A stretch of 64,000 bases of DNA from Diaporthe sp. PMI_573. Its lineage: Eukaryota; Ascomycota; Sordariomycetes; Diaporthales; Diaporthaceae. The translations under genes were made by a program, and so were the position numbers. The notes beneath the pieces were generated by a model. It saw only the letters and a list, made by a program, of their open reading frames with translations. It was not told where the DNA came from and ran no database searches. The stretch covers positions 496,001 to 560,000 of the forward strand of contig JAJTUP010000036.1 of the NCBI GenBank assembly GCA_021399435.1. Direction: 5' to 3'. This document shows, piece after piece, positions 22,478-36,300 of this stretch (its first letter is position 1; each line of letters starts with the position of its first letter).

Positions 22478-25400
22478 TTACTGCAACATTGAATCCAAAC
22501 TCTCTCCTAGTACTCCTTCAATCTTAACAATCCACTTGTGTGTTTCCCTATCGACCACCTCATCCTCATCGTCCTGCAGCTCGCTGATATACGGCAGCAT
22601 CTCAGGCAACATTGACAGCCACTCCTCTCCGACCTTGTCAACTAGGGCCTGCTCACATTTCACAGCCGCCAACCGAACAGCTGCAGTCTGGGATTGCATG
22701 TGCTTAAGCAGTGCTGTGTTGAGCTCCTTTTGATGTTCTTGGGAGTCAGCGGCACTCGCGAGTTCCACCAAGGCTGGGGACAGGTCCTCCCCGAGGTCTA
22801 AGTGCGGAGCGTGCCGGAACTGCTGAACCAGTACAGGACCGATGGCGCTGAAGTGCGAGGGCGCTTGCCAGAAGTCGTCCTGGTCGTGCTCGAAGGACTT
22901 TGTGAGAGTCCTGAGGACACGTCCCCAAAGCTCGCGCTGATTGGCGTCCTTGATGTCGATTTCCTGAAGGATCTTGGCTGCCTGTTCGACTACATACGAG
23001 CTGTAGCTTGTGACGATCGACTTGAGACTGTCGAAGAACTTGTACAGGAAGCCATAGATGCTTTGCTGCCGAAGTGTGATGCCGAGCCTGTCCGACTTAG
23101 GAAGCCCTGAGCTGGACCACTCAATGAGCTGAGTGAAGATTGGCCTGAACGCTGCGTCGTTGAGTTTGTAGATCATCTTCAAGGCTACCTCATTGATGGA
23201 TTCCTCTATGATGCTCAACTTGTTCGTGTTCGTTCGCGACTTTGCATTTTCGAGGCGGCGAAGGTCGAAGGCAGCCATGAAGATGGCTGATAGGGATGCC
23301 ACGTTCTTGGCGACTTCCGCCTTGGAACGCTTGTCAATTCCCAGCCCGAGGATTTCGACAAATTCATTCATGGCCTGTACACTGTTAGCCGTTGCCCTGT
23401 TGGATTCGGTGTCCTTCCTTACCGAATAGCCCGAGTCCATAGCAGAGGCCCAGTTCTTCTGCAACGCGCCGAAAAGCACCTTGGAGTCCAGCTGCCTCGC
23501 GAGGAAGTGCAAGCATTGTTTTCTGTTGTCATGTACGTCGTCGTCCAGGGGAGACTCGGCAGACTTGTTCGAAACAATCAATAGTTGGTCAAGGTAAGCT
23601 CCGGAGATCATGTACGGCAAATGTTGAGCCAGTGCCGTCATGAGAGCATAACAAGCATCGTGAACTTCAGTGTCCGAGTCCACGCCATCAATCGAGGCGG
23701 ACAGATACTCCAAAGTCTTGGGGATGGCGGTGGGCAAAACTGGGACAATGCCATCCTGCAGCACATCGACAAGCGAGGCGAGGCAAAGCAGAGCCATGAT
23801 CCGGAGGCGCCTGTCATCCTGGCCAAGGCATTGCTTGCCAGCAATAGTCGAGGCGGCTGCTGCAACAGCCTCAAGATCCTTCTTGCCATATTTCTCTGAG
23901 ATTTTGTCCACGCATGTGACTGCAGTATGCTTGTAGTGAACATCATCTGAGTCGCGGATGACAGCGGTCAGCTGGGGCAAGAATGCCAAAAGAGCCGTTC
24001 GTGACTGCACATCACCCTGCTTCTCTTTGTCAACGCGTGTCTCGAGTGCGCGTAGAACCTTTTGACGGAGGCCAACGTTCGGCCGATCAAGTAGGGTCTC
24101 AACCGATTTGATGAACTCGCCCACAGAGAGAAGGTTCAACAAGTTGGACAACGCGTCTCCACATCGGATGTGCAGGGTCTTTCTTGTCTTGACTGTGTCA
24201 GCCACCGTAAGGACGTCCTCAAGAAGTTGTGCATAGAGCTCGCGGATCTTTGCAGTTTCCATGTCATCCCGTTCGGCCAGCTTTCCAACTTCTCGCTTGA
24301 GCGACCGGCTAGCCAAAAGATGAGGCAGCAGGGTGAGTTGCTTCAAAGTTGTCTTGTTGATTTCTTCATCTCCCTCCTTCTTTCCGAACATGACAGCGGA
24401 TAGGTTCGGCTTCGGCTTGAACATGTCTGCCACCAGATCAAGGAACTTGAGAAGCGTCTGCAATTGGATCTCCACGCTGAAGTGATTCATGAGATCGGCG
24501 GTGAATCTCTGAATGTTATCGGATGTTCCATACTTGTCGACGAACATGGCCACCAGCGCGAAGAGGAAGTCTTGAGGCCCGAGGTTTTCGACTAGGGAAA
24601 TAAAAAGGCCCTGTCTTCTGTGGGAGGGTATGTGCTCGTAGGCAATGACAAAGCTCGCCAAAAGCTCTGATGCACTGGCGACAACGTGTCTTCTTCCCTT
24701 GCGGAATGTATCGATCAGCGGCGGTATCACCTCTCGAATGGTCTGGTTGATAACATGCGCGGAATAGTCATCACTCTGCCGGAGCACCGAGCTTCCCATG
24801 AAGGTGAATATGGGCATGACGCTGTGTAGGACAACATCAGGGGCAGTCTTGGCCAGGCTTGCAACTAGAAGGAGCGCAGAGTTCTGCACAGCGGGGCTCG
24901 AAGACTTCTGGATGCAAGACACCAGTACATCTCCGTGGCCAACCGAGGTGTCGATCTTGAGGTTCTTGTCATCACGGTATGTGGGCATCATAGCCAGTAA
25001 GCTGCTCAGGACCAAGTTCTGAAGATAGCCGAGTTCGGATCCTATGAGGGCCCTGAAAGTTTGGAGCTCTGACAACACCATGAATAAGCTCTGCAGCAGC
25101 TCAGGATGCTCAGCTGGGGTTGATGACTCGGTCAGGTTTAGTACAATGGTGACTTTGCTCAATGCGGCGGCGAGCTCCGGGGAGTGGTGCGCATCAGTTG
25201 ATCGATGGTGTTCCGATGAGCTGGTCCTTCGGCGCTTGCTGGTGGGTGGTTCTACTGCAAGTTGCGTAACATCTTGCAGAGACCCGAGGAAGTCCAGAAG
25301 GATCTCTGTTGTCAAGGGTACACTCCTCAGTAGTTCCAATGCTTCTTCCGCGACAATGCCCTCCCTTTGTGAGAGATTGAGGGCTTTGTGTGCGACGTCC

Positions 25401-27959
25401 TTTTTGATTCTGTCCTTCATAGATGGCCACATCTTGCGTATTTTGGAGAAGACGCAAAGAACAAGATCTCGACGCTCCTCTGCTCGGTTGCCTTCTACAA
25501 TGCTGAAGAGACATTCGAGTCCGGCAGTGTCGTTGGGCACAACAACATCCACGAAGCTAGAAGTGATCTTCGCTTCATCTAACCCTTCCTTGCTGAGCAG
25601 GTTGAGAGCCTCGTCGTGTCCGAGTCTTGACCACCACTGCAACGAGGGCAGAAGTAGCTGAGTTCTGGAAGTGCTTCCCACTTTTTGCACTTGGTTCAGC
25701 GCCTTGAGCAGTCTGAAGTTGAAGTTCAGCAAGGGAGACTCCACAACGTGCGATGCCAGAAAGCTAAATATGGCAGCGCGGACGCTTGATGAGATATGTC
25801 CCTTTTTCGAAGTCTCTTTGTCTGTCGAGGACTTGCTCGAGCTTTCGAGGGCCTCTTTGAGGGTAGCGGTGATGTGGTCTTCATGCATGATGAACTCCTC
25901 CAAGGCAGGAATGAGGACATCTTCGAGAAGGGTACGGCTGGCCTCAGGCGTCATCCACTTGGGGTCTTGACCTGTCTTGTATAATGCTCGGGAGCCCCAT
26001 GGCGTTTCGCTCTTCTTCCGTGACCCTGTATCGCTGTTGTTTGTTTGGAGTACGGCAAGCAACTCAGCTGCAGCACGACGGACCTTCTTGGCTGGGTCAC
26101 CCAAAGCAGCAATACAGTACGGCTGAAGTGCTTGAAAGTCGGCTTTCGAACAGTCTGGCTGCTGCAGTCGACTTTTGGCCATCTCAAGCGCCCGTGCTCG
26201 AGCCAGAATTGGGTACGGGCCAAGCCAGATGCGCATGTAGAAAGAGAAGTAGAAGCAATCAGACGGCGCGGCTTCGCTGTCGAGTATCGGAGCTTCGTCC
26301 AGTTTCAACAGGGCTGACCTGTCAGAAGCGGCGGATATAAAAATCTGACAGAGCTCTTCAAAGATAGGATCTGAATCGCTTGACAAACAAGTCCGAGCTG
26401 GAGGCTTCTTATGCTTCGAAAGTCGGCTGAGGCCAGCGTCCAAATCCAATTCTTCAGCGAGAGCGGCTTCTGCGCTGTCATCCAATGCTTTGTTCCCTTC
26501 TCCATTGGACTTGACCGCTTTCTTCGGGCGAATAGAGGCCTTGAGCTTCAGCTCCAGCTCGTCAATGTCGAACTCGGCCTCCTCGATGACTCTTCGAAAT
26601 AGTTCTCCAGCTTCATCGGGTGCCTGCGAGAGTGCCACGATTACCTGCCCTAGCTGTTTCCGGGCTTCTCCCTCCTCGTCGATTTCGTCAGAAATCTTGT
26701 GTCCTGCCACGAGCAAGGATCGGATGATAACCGATGATTGCTTTCCGCTGAGCATTTGCGCCAACAAGATTGTCTTGATCAACGCGAGGCCACGGACTTC
26801 GCCCTTCTTGGTCAGCCTCTCAACCAGGGCAATTGCAAGACCGTTGGCCAGTTTGTCAACCCGGTGCTCCTTCTGCAGTTCCTGCAGCAGGACGTCCAAG
26901 TCTTGCACCTTGACCAGGGACTTGGCTACTCTCCATGAGAGCTGCTTAGCAGACCTGCACTGGGCCAGGATAGACAGGCAGACAAGGCCAGGCCGAACTG
27001 TCTCACTCGACCAGCCCAGTACTAGTTGATGCATGAACTCCAGGAGTACTGCATCCTCCAAGCCGCCCTTCGAAGCATATACTGATATGATCATGTAGCT
27101 TGCTATCTGAAGGCCAGGGACCTTCTTCATCATTAACGTCTCGCTCAGGATAGGCAGAAGCTTCTGGAGAAGGTCTTGGTCATGATCTCTCTGAACGGCC
27201 CTCCTGCCTGATTTCGTGTGATCCAGCATGCCGTTGACAGCCTCCGTCATCAATCCGCCCCAGAATGAGATTAATCCCGGGTAGTGTTGTTGCGCACGGC
27301 ACGACTCCAATGTGCAGGCTGACACGGCCGACAAGAGCTCGAAATGATGGGTTGTCTGTTGGACCAGAATAGCTCTGGGAGGCGCTGTCAAGGAGCGGAC
27401 GTATGGATCGAGGAACCTATACTGGTTGGGCAACTTCGCGGGGAGGATAGACATGAGAGTGACGAAGAGCGGCGCAGAGTGGTATGGTAGGAACGTCGTT
27501 ATGAGGGAGGATGTGATGTATTCGTGTATCCTAGACACATTTAGAGCGCACTCGGGCAACAGGATAGCAGGAGGCGTACCTGAATCTCCTTATAAGCCAT
27601 TCTACAGCTTTGACTGCCGGCATGAGCCTCAGCTTCCCACCGACCAGGCGCAAGAAGGCCTCGGTAGTCTTGTCCAACTCGGCATTCTCGGCAGCAGTCA
27701 TCTGCGTGCGGTCCTCGTCCTGGCTTTGCTCGCTGAACAGCGTCTGCTCGTAAGGCAGGAACCGAGCATCGAGGCGGCACAGCTCTTCGAAGCCCTCATG
27801 GCAGATATCGTAGACGGTCTGGTAACTCTGACCGGCGGCAACTTTGGGCTCGAAAATCAGGGACTTCGCGTGCGCGGCCTTTTGCGCCTTCACGTTGAGT
27901 GTGCTCTTGGAATTGACGGCAATCTGCGCCAACTGCGCGGCGAGCGATGATGGCGCCAT
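22478..27959 (-). CDS. UTP10: UTP10, HEAT-repeat subunit of the U3 snoRNP / small-subunit processome
   Basis: Nucleolar scaffold protein of the t-UTP/UtpA subcomplex of the 90S pre-ribosome, needed for early 18S rRNA processing and linked to rDNA transcription. Exons: 27959-27580 and 27530-22478 (5433 nt, 1810 aa, the usual family size). The 49-bp intron has a GTACGC donor and a CTAG acceptor, and joins ...VEWLIRRFR to IHEYITSSL. The N-terminus MAPSSLAAQLAQIAVNSKS is characteristic of fungal UTP10. The remainder is alpha-helical HEAT-like repeats, with a low-complexity KRRRTSSSEHHRS patch near the middle and the conserved C-terminal block ending LPYISELQDDEDEVVDRETH. It is transcribed divergently from NOC3. 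Confidence 0.95.
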
Positions 27960-28358
27960 GTCTCTCCCTGGCGGTGCGCGTGCCCTATGACATGGGCGAT
28001 GGTGAGGTTCATTCGGGGACAATTTTCTATCCAAGGGGTCGCGATTCCCTGAACTTTTCGAGTGTCCGGGGCTCTCGCTTGTGCGTTGATTGGGCGATAA
28101 GGGGTCCTCGGTGGGGCGGAAGCAGCTTATCGGATGCCGCTTAATCTTTTTTTTTCTTGGGGTCGATAGCACTTCCCATTTTCTAAGCATGCGCATATAC
28201 GCAGCACTTGGCCCAAGAGGACTACCACCTTCGCAGTCGATTCTCCTCCAAAGCAGGTCCGATTTTACTTGGTGATCTAGCGCCATCGTTCAGCGCCAGC
28301 AAAGTGAGACCACCTATATGCGACAGGAGTCTTGATCTACGAACAAAACGGCAGCGCA
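27960..28358. promoter_or_regulatory. Shared divergent promoter of UTP10 and NOC3
   Basis: The 399 bp between the two start codons must contain both promoters. Two copies of CGATAAG face each other: 28095-28101 on the plus strand and 28126-28132 on the minus strand, 24 bp apart. A T-run lies at 28146-28154. The role of the paired motif is inference; I did not see a canonical yeast PAC or RRPE element. Confidence 0.6.
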
Positions 28359-30350
28359 ATGGGGCCTCCTTCAAAGAAGCGGCGCTTGAGCCCACCGCAG
28401 TCCGACGACAATGCCTCAAGCACGAAGGCACAGAATGCATTCTTTAAGAATGCTGCCAGCTGGAACCTAGAGCAGGACTACGAGTCACGTCCCAGGAAGG
28501 GAAAGAAGAAGGAGAAGGAGAGCAACAAGCTGCCCATCAAGACAGCAGATGGTCGTTTGGCACAAGCGCCCGTGAGCCGAGAAATTGCTCCCATCGACAG
28601 TGACGATGAATGGCTAGATGGGAACGAGAGCGACGGCGCAGCTTCTGAGGCTGCCGGCGAAGAACCCCCGGCCGAACCCACGATGTCGGAGCGAGAACAG
28701 ATCATTCAAGCGAAGGAAGAGCTGGCCAAGATTGGTCTGCACCTGAGCGAGAACCCGGAGGAGTATCCTGGGGCTTTCAAACAATTGGGGAAGATTGGGC
28801 AGTCGAATATTCCTGCGGTCCGCAAGCTCTGCATAGTGACGCAGCTGGCAATATACAAAGATGTGATCCCAGGTTATCGGATACGACCGGGCACGGAAGA
28901 TCCTGCCGGAACGAAGCTGTCCAAGGAAGTCAAGAGTCTGCGGACATACGAGCATGCCCTGGTGGCTGGTTACCAGGGATATTTGAAGAGATTGACCGAG
29001 TACGCAAAGCTCAAGGGGTCTGCAGACAACACAAGTCTGGCGAAGGTCGCCATCACTTGCGCCTGCACGTTGACCACATCAGTACCTCACTTCAACTTTC
29101 GAACGGAGCTTCTGAAGATCTTGGTCGGGAAATTGAGCTCTCGAAAGGTCGATGAATCTTTTACAAAATGCCTGAAGGCTATCGAGACCTTGTTCCAGGA
29201 AGACGAAGAGGGAAGACCGTCCATGGAAGCAGTATCTCTCCTTACAAAGATGATGAAGGCGCGGAAATATCTGGTTAACGAGAGTGTGCCCAATCTATTC
29301 CTTTCCCTGAGACTGCTCTCCGAGTTCTCCGGCAAGGCCTCGAAAGACGGGGTAGACACTGCAAATGACGACAAGAGAGCTTCTAAGAAGAAATGGGAGC
29401 ATCGTACAAAGCGTGAGCGAAAGGCTATCAAGGAAGAGAAGGCTCTGTCGAAAGTGATGGCACAGGCAGATGCTATGGTCAGCCACGAAGAGCGAGAGCA
29501 CATGCAATCAGAAACACTAAAGCTTGTCTTCGCTACCTACTTCCGGATTCTCAAGCAGAGACAGCCGCAACTCATGGGAGCCGTGCTTGAGGGGTTGGCA
29601 AAGTACGCTCACCTGATCAACCAAGATTTCTTTGGCGACTTGCTCGAGGCCATGAAGGACCTCATTCGGCACAGCGACGAGGATGCTGAGGATGACAATG
29701 AAAATGGAGAGGACGAGGAGGATGTCCCTGTACGGAACACAAGCCGCGAGGCGCTGCTATGTACAGTGACAGCTTTTACCCTCCTCGCAGGCCAGGACGC
29801 ACACAATGCCCGCTCGGATTTGCACTTGGACCTATCATACTTCTCCACGCACCTTTTCCAAAGTCTCTTTCCCTTGTCGATGGACGCGGACCTGGAACTG
29901 GGGGCGAGGGCATTGCATCTACCGGACCCAGACAGCCACCAGGTTCCCAAGCTCAACAAGGTCAACCTGCAAACCACGACGGTGCTGCTGATCAGGTGTC
30001 TGACGGCAATTCTTCTGCCGTCGTGGAGCATCCGCTCGGTTCCTCCGCTACGCATCGCAGCATTCGCAAAGCAGCTGATGACCATCGCTCTGCAGATGCC
30101 AGAGAAGTCGTGTCAGGCCGTACTCGCCTTGTTGAACGACGTGACTTATACACATGGCAAGAAGATTGGAGCAATATGGAACACGGAGGAGAGGAAGGGC
30201 GATGGGACGTACAACCCGCTCAGTGAATCTGTCGAGGGCAGTAACCCATTTGCAGCTACGGTTTGGGAGGGAGAATTACTGAGGAGGCATTACTGTCCCA
30301 AGGTTCGCGAGGGGCAGAAGCTGCTGGAGAAGAGCCTTAGGACTCTGTGA
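28359..30350 (+). CDS. NOC3: NOC3, nucleolar complex-associated protein 3
   Basis: Nucleolar/nuclear protein that acts with Noc2 in maturation and export of pre-60S particles; yeast Noc3 is also linked to replication initiation. It is a single exon, 663 aa. I chose the ATG at 28359 (GCAATGGGGCCTCC) because the nine codons before it begin with TTG, not ATG. Features in order: a basic nuclear-localisation stretch near residue 5 (PPSKKRRLSPP), an acidic Ser/Asp/Glu-rich region near 90-125, the NOC3 N-terminal domain (PGYRIRPG...SLRTYEHALVAGYQGYLKRL), a basic coiled region (KRERKAIKEEKALSKVMAQA), an acidic patch near residue 450, and a CBF/Mak21-like C-terminal domain. Length is typical of the family. 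Confidence 0.95.
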   Translation: MGPPSKKRRLSPPQSDDNASSTKAQNAFFKNAASWNLEQDYESRPRKGKKKEKESNKLPIKTADGRLAQAPVSREIAPIDSDDEWLDGNESDGAASEAAGEEPPAEPTMSEREQIIQAKEELAKIGLHLSENPEEYPGAFKQLGKIGQSNIPAVRKLCIVTQLAIYKDVIPGYRIRPGTEDPAGTKLSKEVKSLRTYEHALVAGYQGYLKRLTEYAKLKGSADNTSLAKVAITCACTLTTSVPHFNFRTELLKILVGKLSSRKVDESFTKCLKAIETLFQEDEEGRPSMEAVSLLTKMMKARKYLVNESVPNLFLSLRLLSEFSGKASKDGVDTANDDKRASKKKWEHRTKRERKAIKEEKALSKVMAQADAMVSHEEREHMQSETLKLVFATYFRILKQRQPQLMGAVLEGLAKYAHLINQDFFGDLLEAMKDLIRHSDEDAEDDNENGEDEEDVPVRNTSREALLCTVTAFTLLAGQDAHNARSDLHLDLSYFSTHLFQSLFPLSMDADLELGARALHLPDPDSHQVPKLNKVNLQTTTVLLIRCLTAILLPSWSIRSVPPLRIAAFAKQLMTIALQMPEKSCQAVLALLNDVTYTHGKKIGAIWNTEERKGDGTYNPLSESVEGSNPFAATVWEGELLRRHYCPKVREGQKLLEKSLRTL

Positions 30351-33300
30351 GATAGCGACGCGCATCACCAACCCACTGAAAACATGGATTCCAAGGCAAA
30401 TCGCCAATCTCAAATGACTCTTGTCTATTCTCACTCAACCCGAGCCGCAGCATCCCGGGGCGACAGAGCGCCTTCGTGCATTGTCTCGGGAGGCGAAAAA
30501 TAGGCAACTGACTCAAGTTGACACACATACACCACCCTCCCGGGAACCTCATGCGCGCCTGCCTTGCCTCCCCGATGAATTTAACCGAATGACTCCCGCC
30601 CTCTGCGCGCTCGGTCAACCAGCAGGCCAAGGGGAGGCTGCCCGCCCCGTCGCTGTCCCCGTCCCACTCGCCAGGCGCGTGCCCTTCCGACAGCACAGTC
30701 GCACACAGAGCCAATTCCCACTTCGCGGCGTGGCCCGCGATGGGCTGTTCCAGGCAGTTCCTGCCCAGTTTCCCTGGCAAGCCTGGCAACCTGGGTGAAT
30801 GCCTGACTCTCCGCGCGCGGCCGCCAAGGAACGCCTTCTCCCGATCACAGCGCTATGCCCGTCACTGTCACGTACGTAGCCACGATCGGTTCATTGCTCG
30901 CGTTGCGGCTGCGCTATGTCTACGAGAGAAGGAAAATGGACCCCGACGCGGGCTGCAGCGCCCACAGTGATACTCCCCATCCGAGCTCTCGGAGATTTGG
31001 CGACGGCTAGTGAAAGCATGGGCGCGCCCGAGACGGTATGGGGAGCAGATTTCCAAGGTGGTTTGGCACAGTGGGGGCCCTTGCCTGATAGACGACAAAT
31101 TTCCGAGGCTAGTGACCCGACGACAATTTTACTATGCAGTGTGTTTCGCTACCAGACAAAAAATGGCAGTGGAATCAAGTCATGTATGTACGTACATCGT
31201 AGGCCGTTCGTGCATATCCGGTAGCGTGCTCGTCAATGCAGGTACGTGGTCGCATCGACCCATTAGTTCCGTGCCGGTCTCGCTAGTAAAGCCAACGTCA
31301 AAGTGGTCCGCTGAGAAAAACGGGCAGGCTAGCGGTGTTCAGGTTGTGTCCTGTGCACGCCGCGCGAGAGCGGTGTTGAGACAAGCGCATCGAGGTTCTA
31401 CGATGCTTTCTAGAACGAGATATGACAGATTGAGTTGCGCTTCATCCCGAACATCTGGTATTTGCATGCGCGCTTGGACGCACGATCTGATTCTCTGCCC
31501 GGGGCCGGCGGCTGTTTGAGAAGGGATAGTATCTAGCGAGCCAGGTGGCCTTCTACCGCCGGAAGACTTGTCTGCGCTTGTTCGACTTCGGCCTGCAGTC
31601 TGTTTCGCACGTATCAGGACGCGAACTCAGGGCGGTCCTGCTGCAGAAGAATGTGAATGGCTCCGCTGGCAGCTGCGGGCTACGAATCGCCACGACACGC
31701 TTTTCCAATGGAAACACGTGGTTCGCTCAAATTCAACTGACGACGAACAGACGTTGGCTAGTGGGCGACCTATGTCTCACCAAAGGCTCTCGATTTCTAT
31801 ATCAGGAGAGCACGGTCCTGCCTGGGCATTTAGCTTGTGTGGTTGGTTGCAGTTGGCGAATGTCTGTGGTCAGGCACGAGGACAGCGAACAGGCACATCG
31901 TAAATGACAATAATTTCAGCAAGGGCTAACAGCTGCCCGTAGACTCATGTTCATTCCACCAGCTTGGAAGGATTCCGTGTCAGCCACTGGTGGACAAGGC
32001 TGAACCGCACTCTGAGGGACGCTCGTTGCAATCTCCTGCACCATCACGTGGTGTTCACAGACCTTGCTGAGTCGGTGCCGCTAGAACTCGTCTAACTGGG
32101 ACGGCCTCGCCTATTGCGCCTATTGCGTCACCACAACCTGTGATGGTCTCGCCTTTCGTATGGTCGACTCAGCTAGACAGTTGAGCTGACTCGATCAGTC
32201 TGTCCGGGAACACGATGATCAGCGACAGCATGACTTTTCATGGGTGCCGATCCAAGATGTCTCGCAAGGTGAACAATCAAGTGTCTGGGCGGACCACATC
32301 ACCAGCCTTACACAGCGGCAACAGCGCTGAAGTCCTCAATGGAGAAGACGCTCGATGCTTTGTACAGTGCCGGTATGCCTAAGACTAGCCACTAGCCATT
32401 GTCGGTCGATCTATCACATTAGACTGGACCGAGCGGTGTCCGGAAACCAAGAGATGCTAATACTTACACCTCAACAGACCGGCCTGAGCGAGAGGGCTCT
32501 GCCGCAGCTTTTCCAACAACCGATGCCAAGGAATATATCAACCAATCCTGTTGGCCAGGTTAGAACAAGTTGTCTATATATCTTCATCCTATGCCAAGCC
32601 TAAATTTAGGACGGTCCGCGAGTTGTCATTATGAACTGGCTTGAACCAAGGTTAGGGATCAAGCGAGCATTGACGAGACAGACTGCGCGGGCAGGTTAGG
32701 ATACCCAGGCCTTAACAAGCCATCGCTAGACATCTGTCGTCGAAGGATGACCAGAACCGCACTGTGGTAAGATGCAGCTGGCAGTCACTGATTGACGGGA
32801 AAAGACATTTTGATTCCCGCCTTTGACACAATGCCGTAGCCTCGTTCTGATGTCCATAATCAGCATAGCCCTTGACGTTGGCTTTTCATGCGGGCGCCGA
32901 CCTCGAGGCTGCCGATGTTGAACCAGACTGGCCAATCAGCTCGGTACCGAAAACCAAGGCGTATCCACCAGTCCAATGCTTCGGCTTATTAGGCGGTTTC
33001 AGAAGTCGATCTTCAGCACGACCGGTCTAGACGCACTGGGCAGGCACGACAAGGTCATCGGCCACGGGAGACTTCCGGCAGAAGGGTCCAGGGTCTATGA
33101 TTGCCAAAGATAGTGAATGGGATCCTGGTTGCTGTCGAAACAAAGACTTGCCCCTGAGTACGAGTCCCTCAGGACTGCTCTCGCGAGCGGCTCAGAGCCT
33201 AGCACTCCGCGCATATGTTTGACCGGAAAGGATGGGTGGTGTATATTCTGGGAGCGAATGAGAGACAGAGAGAACCAGCAGCACGCTCGGGTGCTGCCAG

Positions 33301-36300
33301 CACGAAGAGTCGAGAAAACAAGACATAGACCAAAACCAATCTTCCGAGTCCCCCAGTCACCGCTTTTTTCTTTGGCCGCCCTCGGACTAGACAAGAACGA
33401 GCGAGAGGCTCAACTTGCCTTCTGTCAGCGTCTCAGACCTCCCCTTGCGGTAAGGCCAGCGTCTAATCAGTGATCAAGCAAGACCTCAGATGGAAAACCG
33501 CCGGCTTGATCAGATGGGCGACAGACGGCTTGCCACCCGCCAAGGCACTTGCTCCGTCTTCTATCACAATGCAGGCGCGTGCTCATGGGAGGCACCTCGC
33601 GGCTGAAACACATAGGCCGCGGTATATGGGACTGTCGAAAATTGAATTCCTGGGATACGCTCGAGTGCCTGAACCTTCTCTCAGGCTCTCGCCCATGACA
33701 AAGATGCCTTGCGTGAACGCCGATGGGTGACCCTTCGAGAGTTCAGTCGCGGGTGATTTGGAGATCTTGGGCCGAAAGTCTAATCACGTGGCACACGACA
33801 CGACTCTTCGACAGCCATTTCGGGCTTCCCGTACGGCGGCAAGACGACAATGTACGACTTGGACCATCGGGAGGATCGCCCAGGCGGGCAGGGTATCTGA
33901 TGCGTGCGTTGACTTGTTTCTATGCCAAGAGGCCGACGACGATCATCCACGCACTTGCGAGAGACTGGCCTTGACATCCGCCTCGCCTCTTGGACCCGGA
34001 GGCTGGTACCGGAGGCGAGCAAGGTTTGCGAGCCCGCAAAGCATCACATTGGCTGATCACCTCCGCTGACCGGCCCTTCAGCCGCCAGAGTGGACGGGCT
34101 GATACGGCGACTTCCATGTCATTCTGAGCCTCGACCGCAATGCCAATGTGATCGACGACGATATCCGCTAAGGTCGGGGCAAACCTACCAGAGGGGAAGT
34201 ATCTACGCTCCCTGGGAGCATCTCAAACAACAGACAAAGTGGGTGGCGAGCACAGGCCCGCCGTAGATCCTCGAAGGCATGGATAATGCCACTCTAGTCG
34301 GCTCATAGGCGCCAACGTTTGACTATTTCGAGCGAGTGCAGGGCGTTGGGATGTCTGCACGCGGGTGGTCTGGCTCGTCACCAAGCCTTCTGGAAGAACA
34401 TGAGGACTAGCGTCGTGGTTGAACCGGTGGTGACAAGGCTGGTGGTGTTTCATGTACCTGACAGGGTGAGGGGTAGTCACCATCAGCCGTGACCACCCCC
34501 ACCGGCGCTTGTTTGGAGTCCGCATAACCGTCTAGACGAATGCTTCAAAAGTGACCCAACTTTGGGCACGTTGCACTTCCACGGATGTTTACTTCTGGGT
34601 GACTAGTCAGTGAGTATCCACAGTGACGGCAAATGCGAGCAAATCTTGTGATAACTGACATGCGGGACTGGGCTTTTCTCCGATGAACGAATGTCTCTCT
34701 GCCTCGTTTAAATGTCGCCTCTGGCCACCTGTGGCGTAATCAGTGTGAAATACTTCCTTGGACTCAACCATGGTCCAGTTCATGCAAGGCCGACGGACGG
34801 CAGCATGAAAACATTGTTTTCCTCCGGCGCCGGGCGTATGTCGAGCACCAGGTGACCAGGGACCTCCGTGCACTCGCGGCGGAGGGGGGTGTGAGTTGTC
34901 AAGGGTCCACAGTTCATGTGCTTTCCCAAATGTGGTGGTGTGGTGGTGGATGTCAACGTTTCAAGAATTGCGATACAGATCGACGCTCTTGCCCTCGTGT
35001 TTCAGAACTCATGGCAAGTGCCGGCGAAGGGTGATAGATGCGGTGACCTCGTATCCCAGCAACGCCGACTGCGCTGGACTCGGCGAGAGGATGTTTCCCT
35101 GACGGTTGCGTGCCATCTCAAACATGGGGAAGGAATACGCGCAGAAGTTTCTGGCCAAGTTCTCCCGCTTGTTTCGTGCCAGTGGGCGATGGGCGCAAGC
35201 TCCAGCTTCGTTATTGGCATGGTGTTTCGACCGCATCTTGTTCTTGGTCAACGGTTCGAAACACTCACCGCTGTCGTCCGCCAGCGAGATTGCCGACCGG
35301 CGCTTGCCATAGTACGTGAGAATTAAGCCATAGCGGATGCGAGCTGTGGAAATGATATCAAATCGGAGCGTTTCATGGCAGCTGCAGGCGGGCGGGCGGG
35401 CGGGCTCAAGGTCTCGACCCGCAGACGGCACACGCAGCGGCTCCGCCAATGCGGGCAGGAGCCCGGTGGGACGAGGAGGAGCCTTTCTCCTTGGGCAGTG
35501 GAGGTGCATGCTAGGCGAGGGGGGAAATAAGATGGGATGTCATCCGTACACAGTAGGAGCGACAGAGCGGCATCCGGTGACCACAAGGCTCGAGGGGTGC
35601 TATTCTTGTCGTCCATGTGGTGACCCGAGCGTGCAGAAAAGGGTGCCCGGGGCGCGATGAGGTCGGAAGTGGATAGGCGAAAACCTGCAAGTGCTAGGAC
35701 AGCACGCCCAATCACAATCCTGAAGAGCTGTCTTGCCCAAGCAAAAAGTGGGCGTGCCTCAGAAGAGCCAGGGGGCCACTCCGAAGCGCACCTAGCGTAC
35801 CAGCCTTTAAGCTTCTTCATCCCACTAGACTGCCTGCACCAAGGCGACACTGTAGGGACGTCCTGTTCCCTGCCCCCTGATGAAACCGCTCACGGGTGGG
35901 TCTATTCCTCCTAGCGGACAGGCGGGTCCGGTGACGAGAGCGACGCCATTGTGGTTATTATTGTTGAGGCAGCAACAGCGGCATGCGAGTGCCAGTTGGG
36001 CAACCATCGGTAGCATTACCGTGAGGGCGGGAAATGATACCCAAGAAGGGGTCAGGCGAGGTCACGCCCCCGTGAACGACTGGCCGGCGGGTGACGGGGC
36101 CGGGAGAGGAAGGTTCCCAGACCATCCTGCCATGATGAGTTCGCCGCTGAGATTGGCGAGCGTGCCCCCCCCCGGACAGCGAGGAGCGTGAGCGTGAGCG
36201 TGACGCCGGCAATGCTCAATGCTCAATGCACCAGCCTCTCTCTTTCCCGCTGGCACTCCCCATCTGCCAAGGCCACAGTCCCAGTGCCCCCCCGTCCTAC

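Noticed and set aside
28332..28358. Upstream in-frame extension of NOC3
   Set aside because: The extension begins with TTG and contains no ATG; the ATG at 28359 starts the conserved basic N-terminus.
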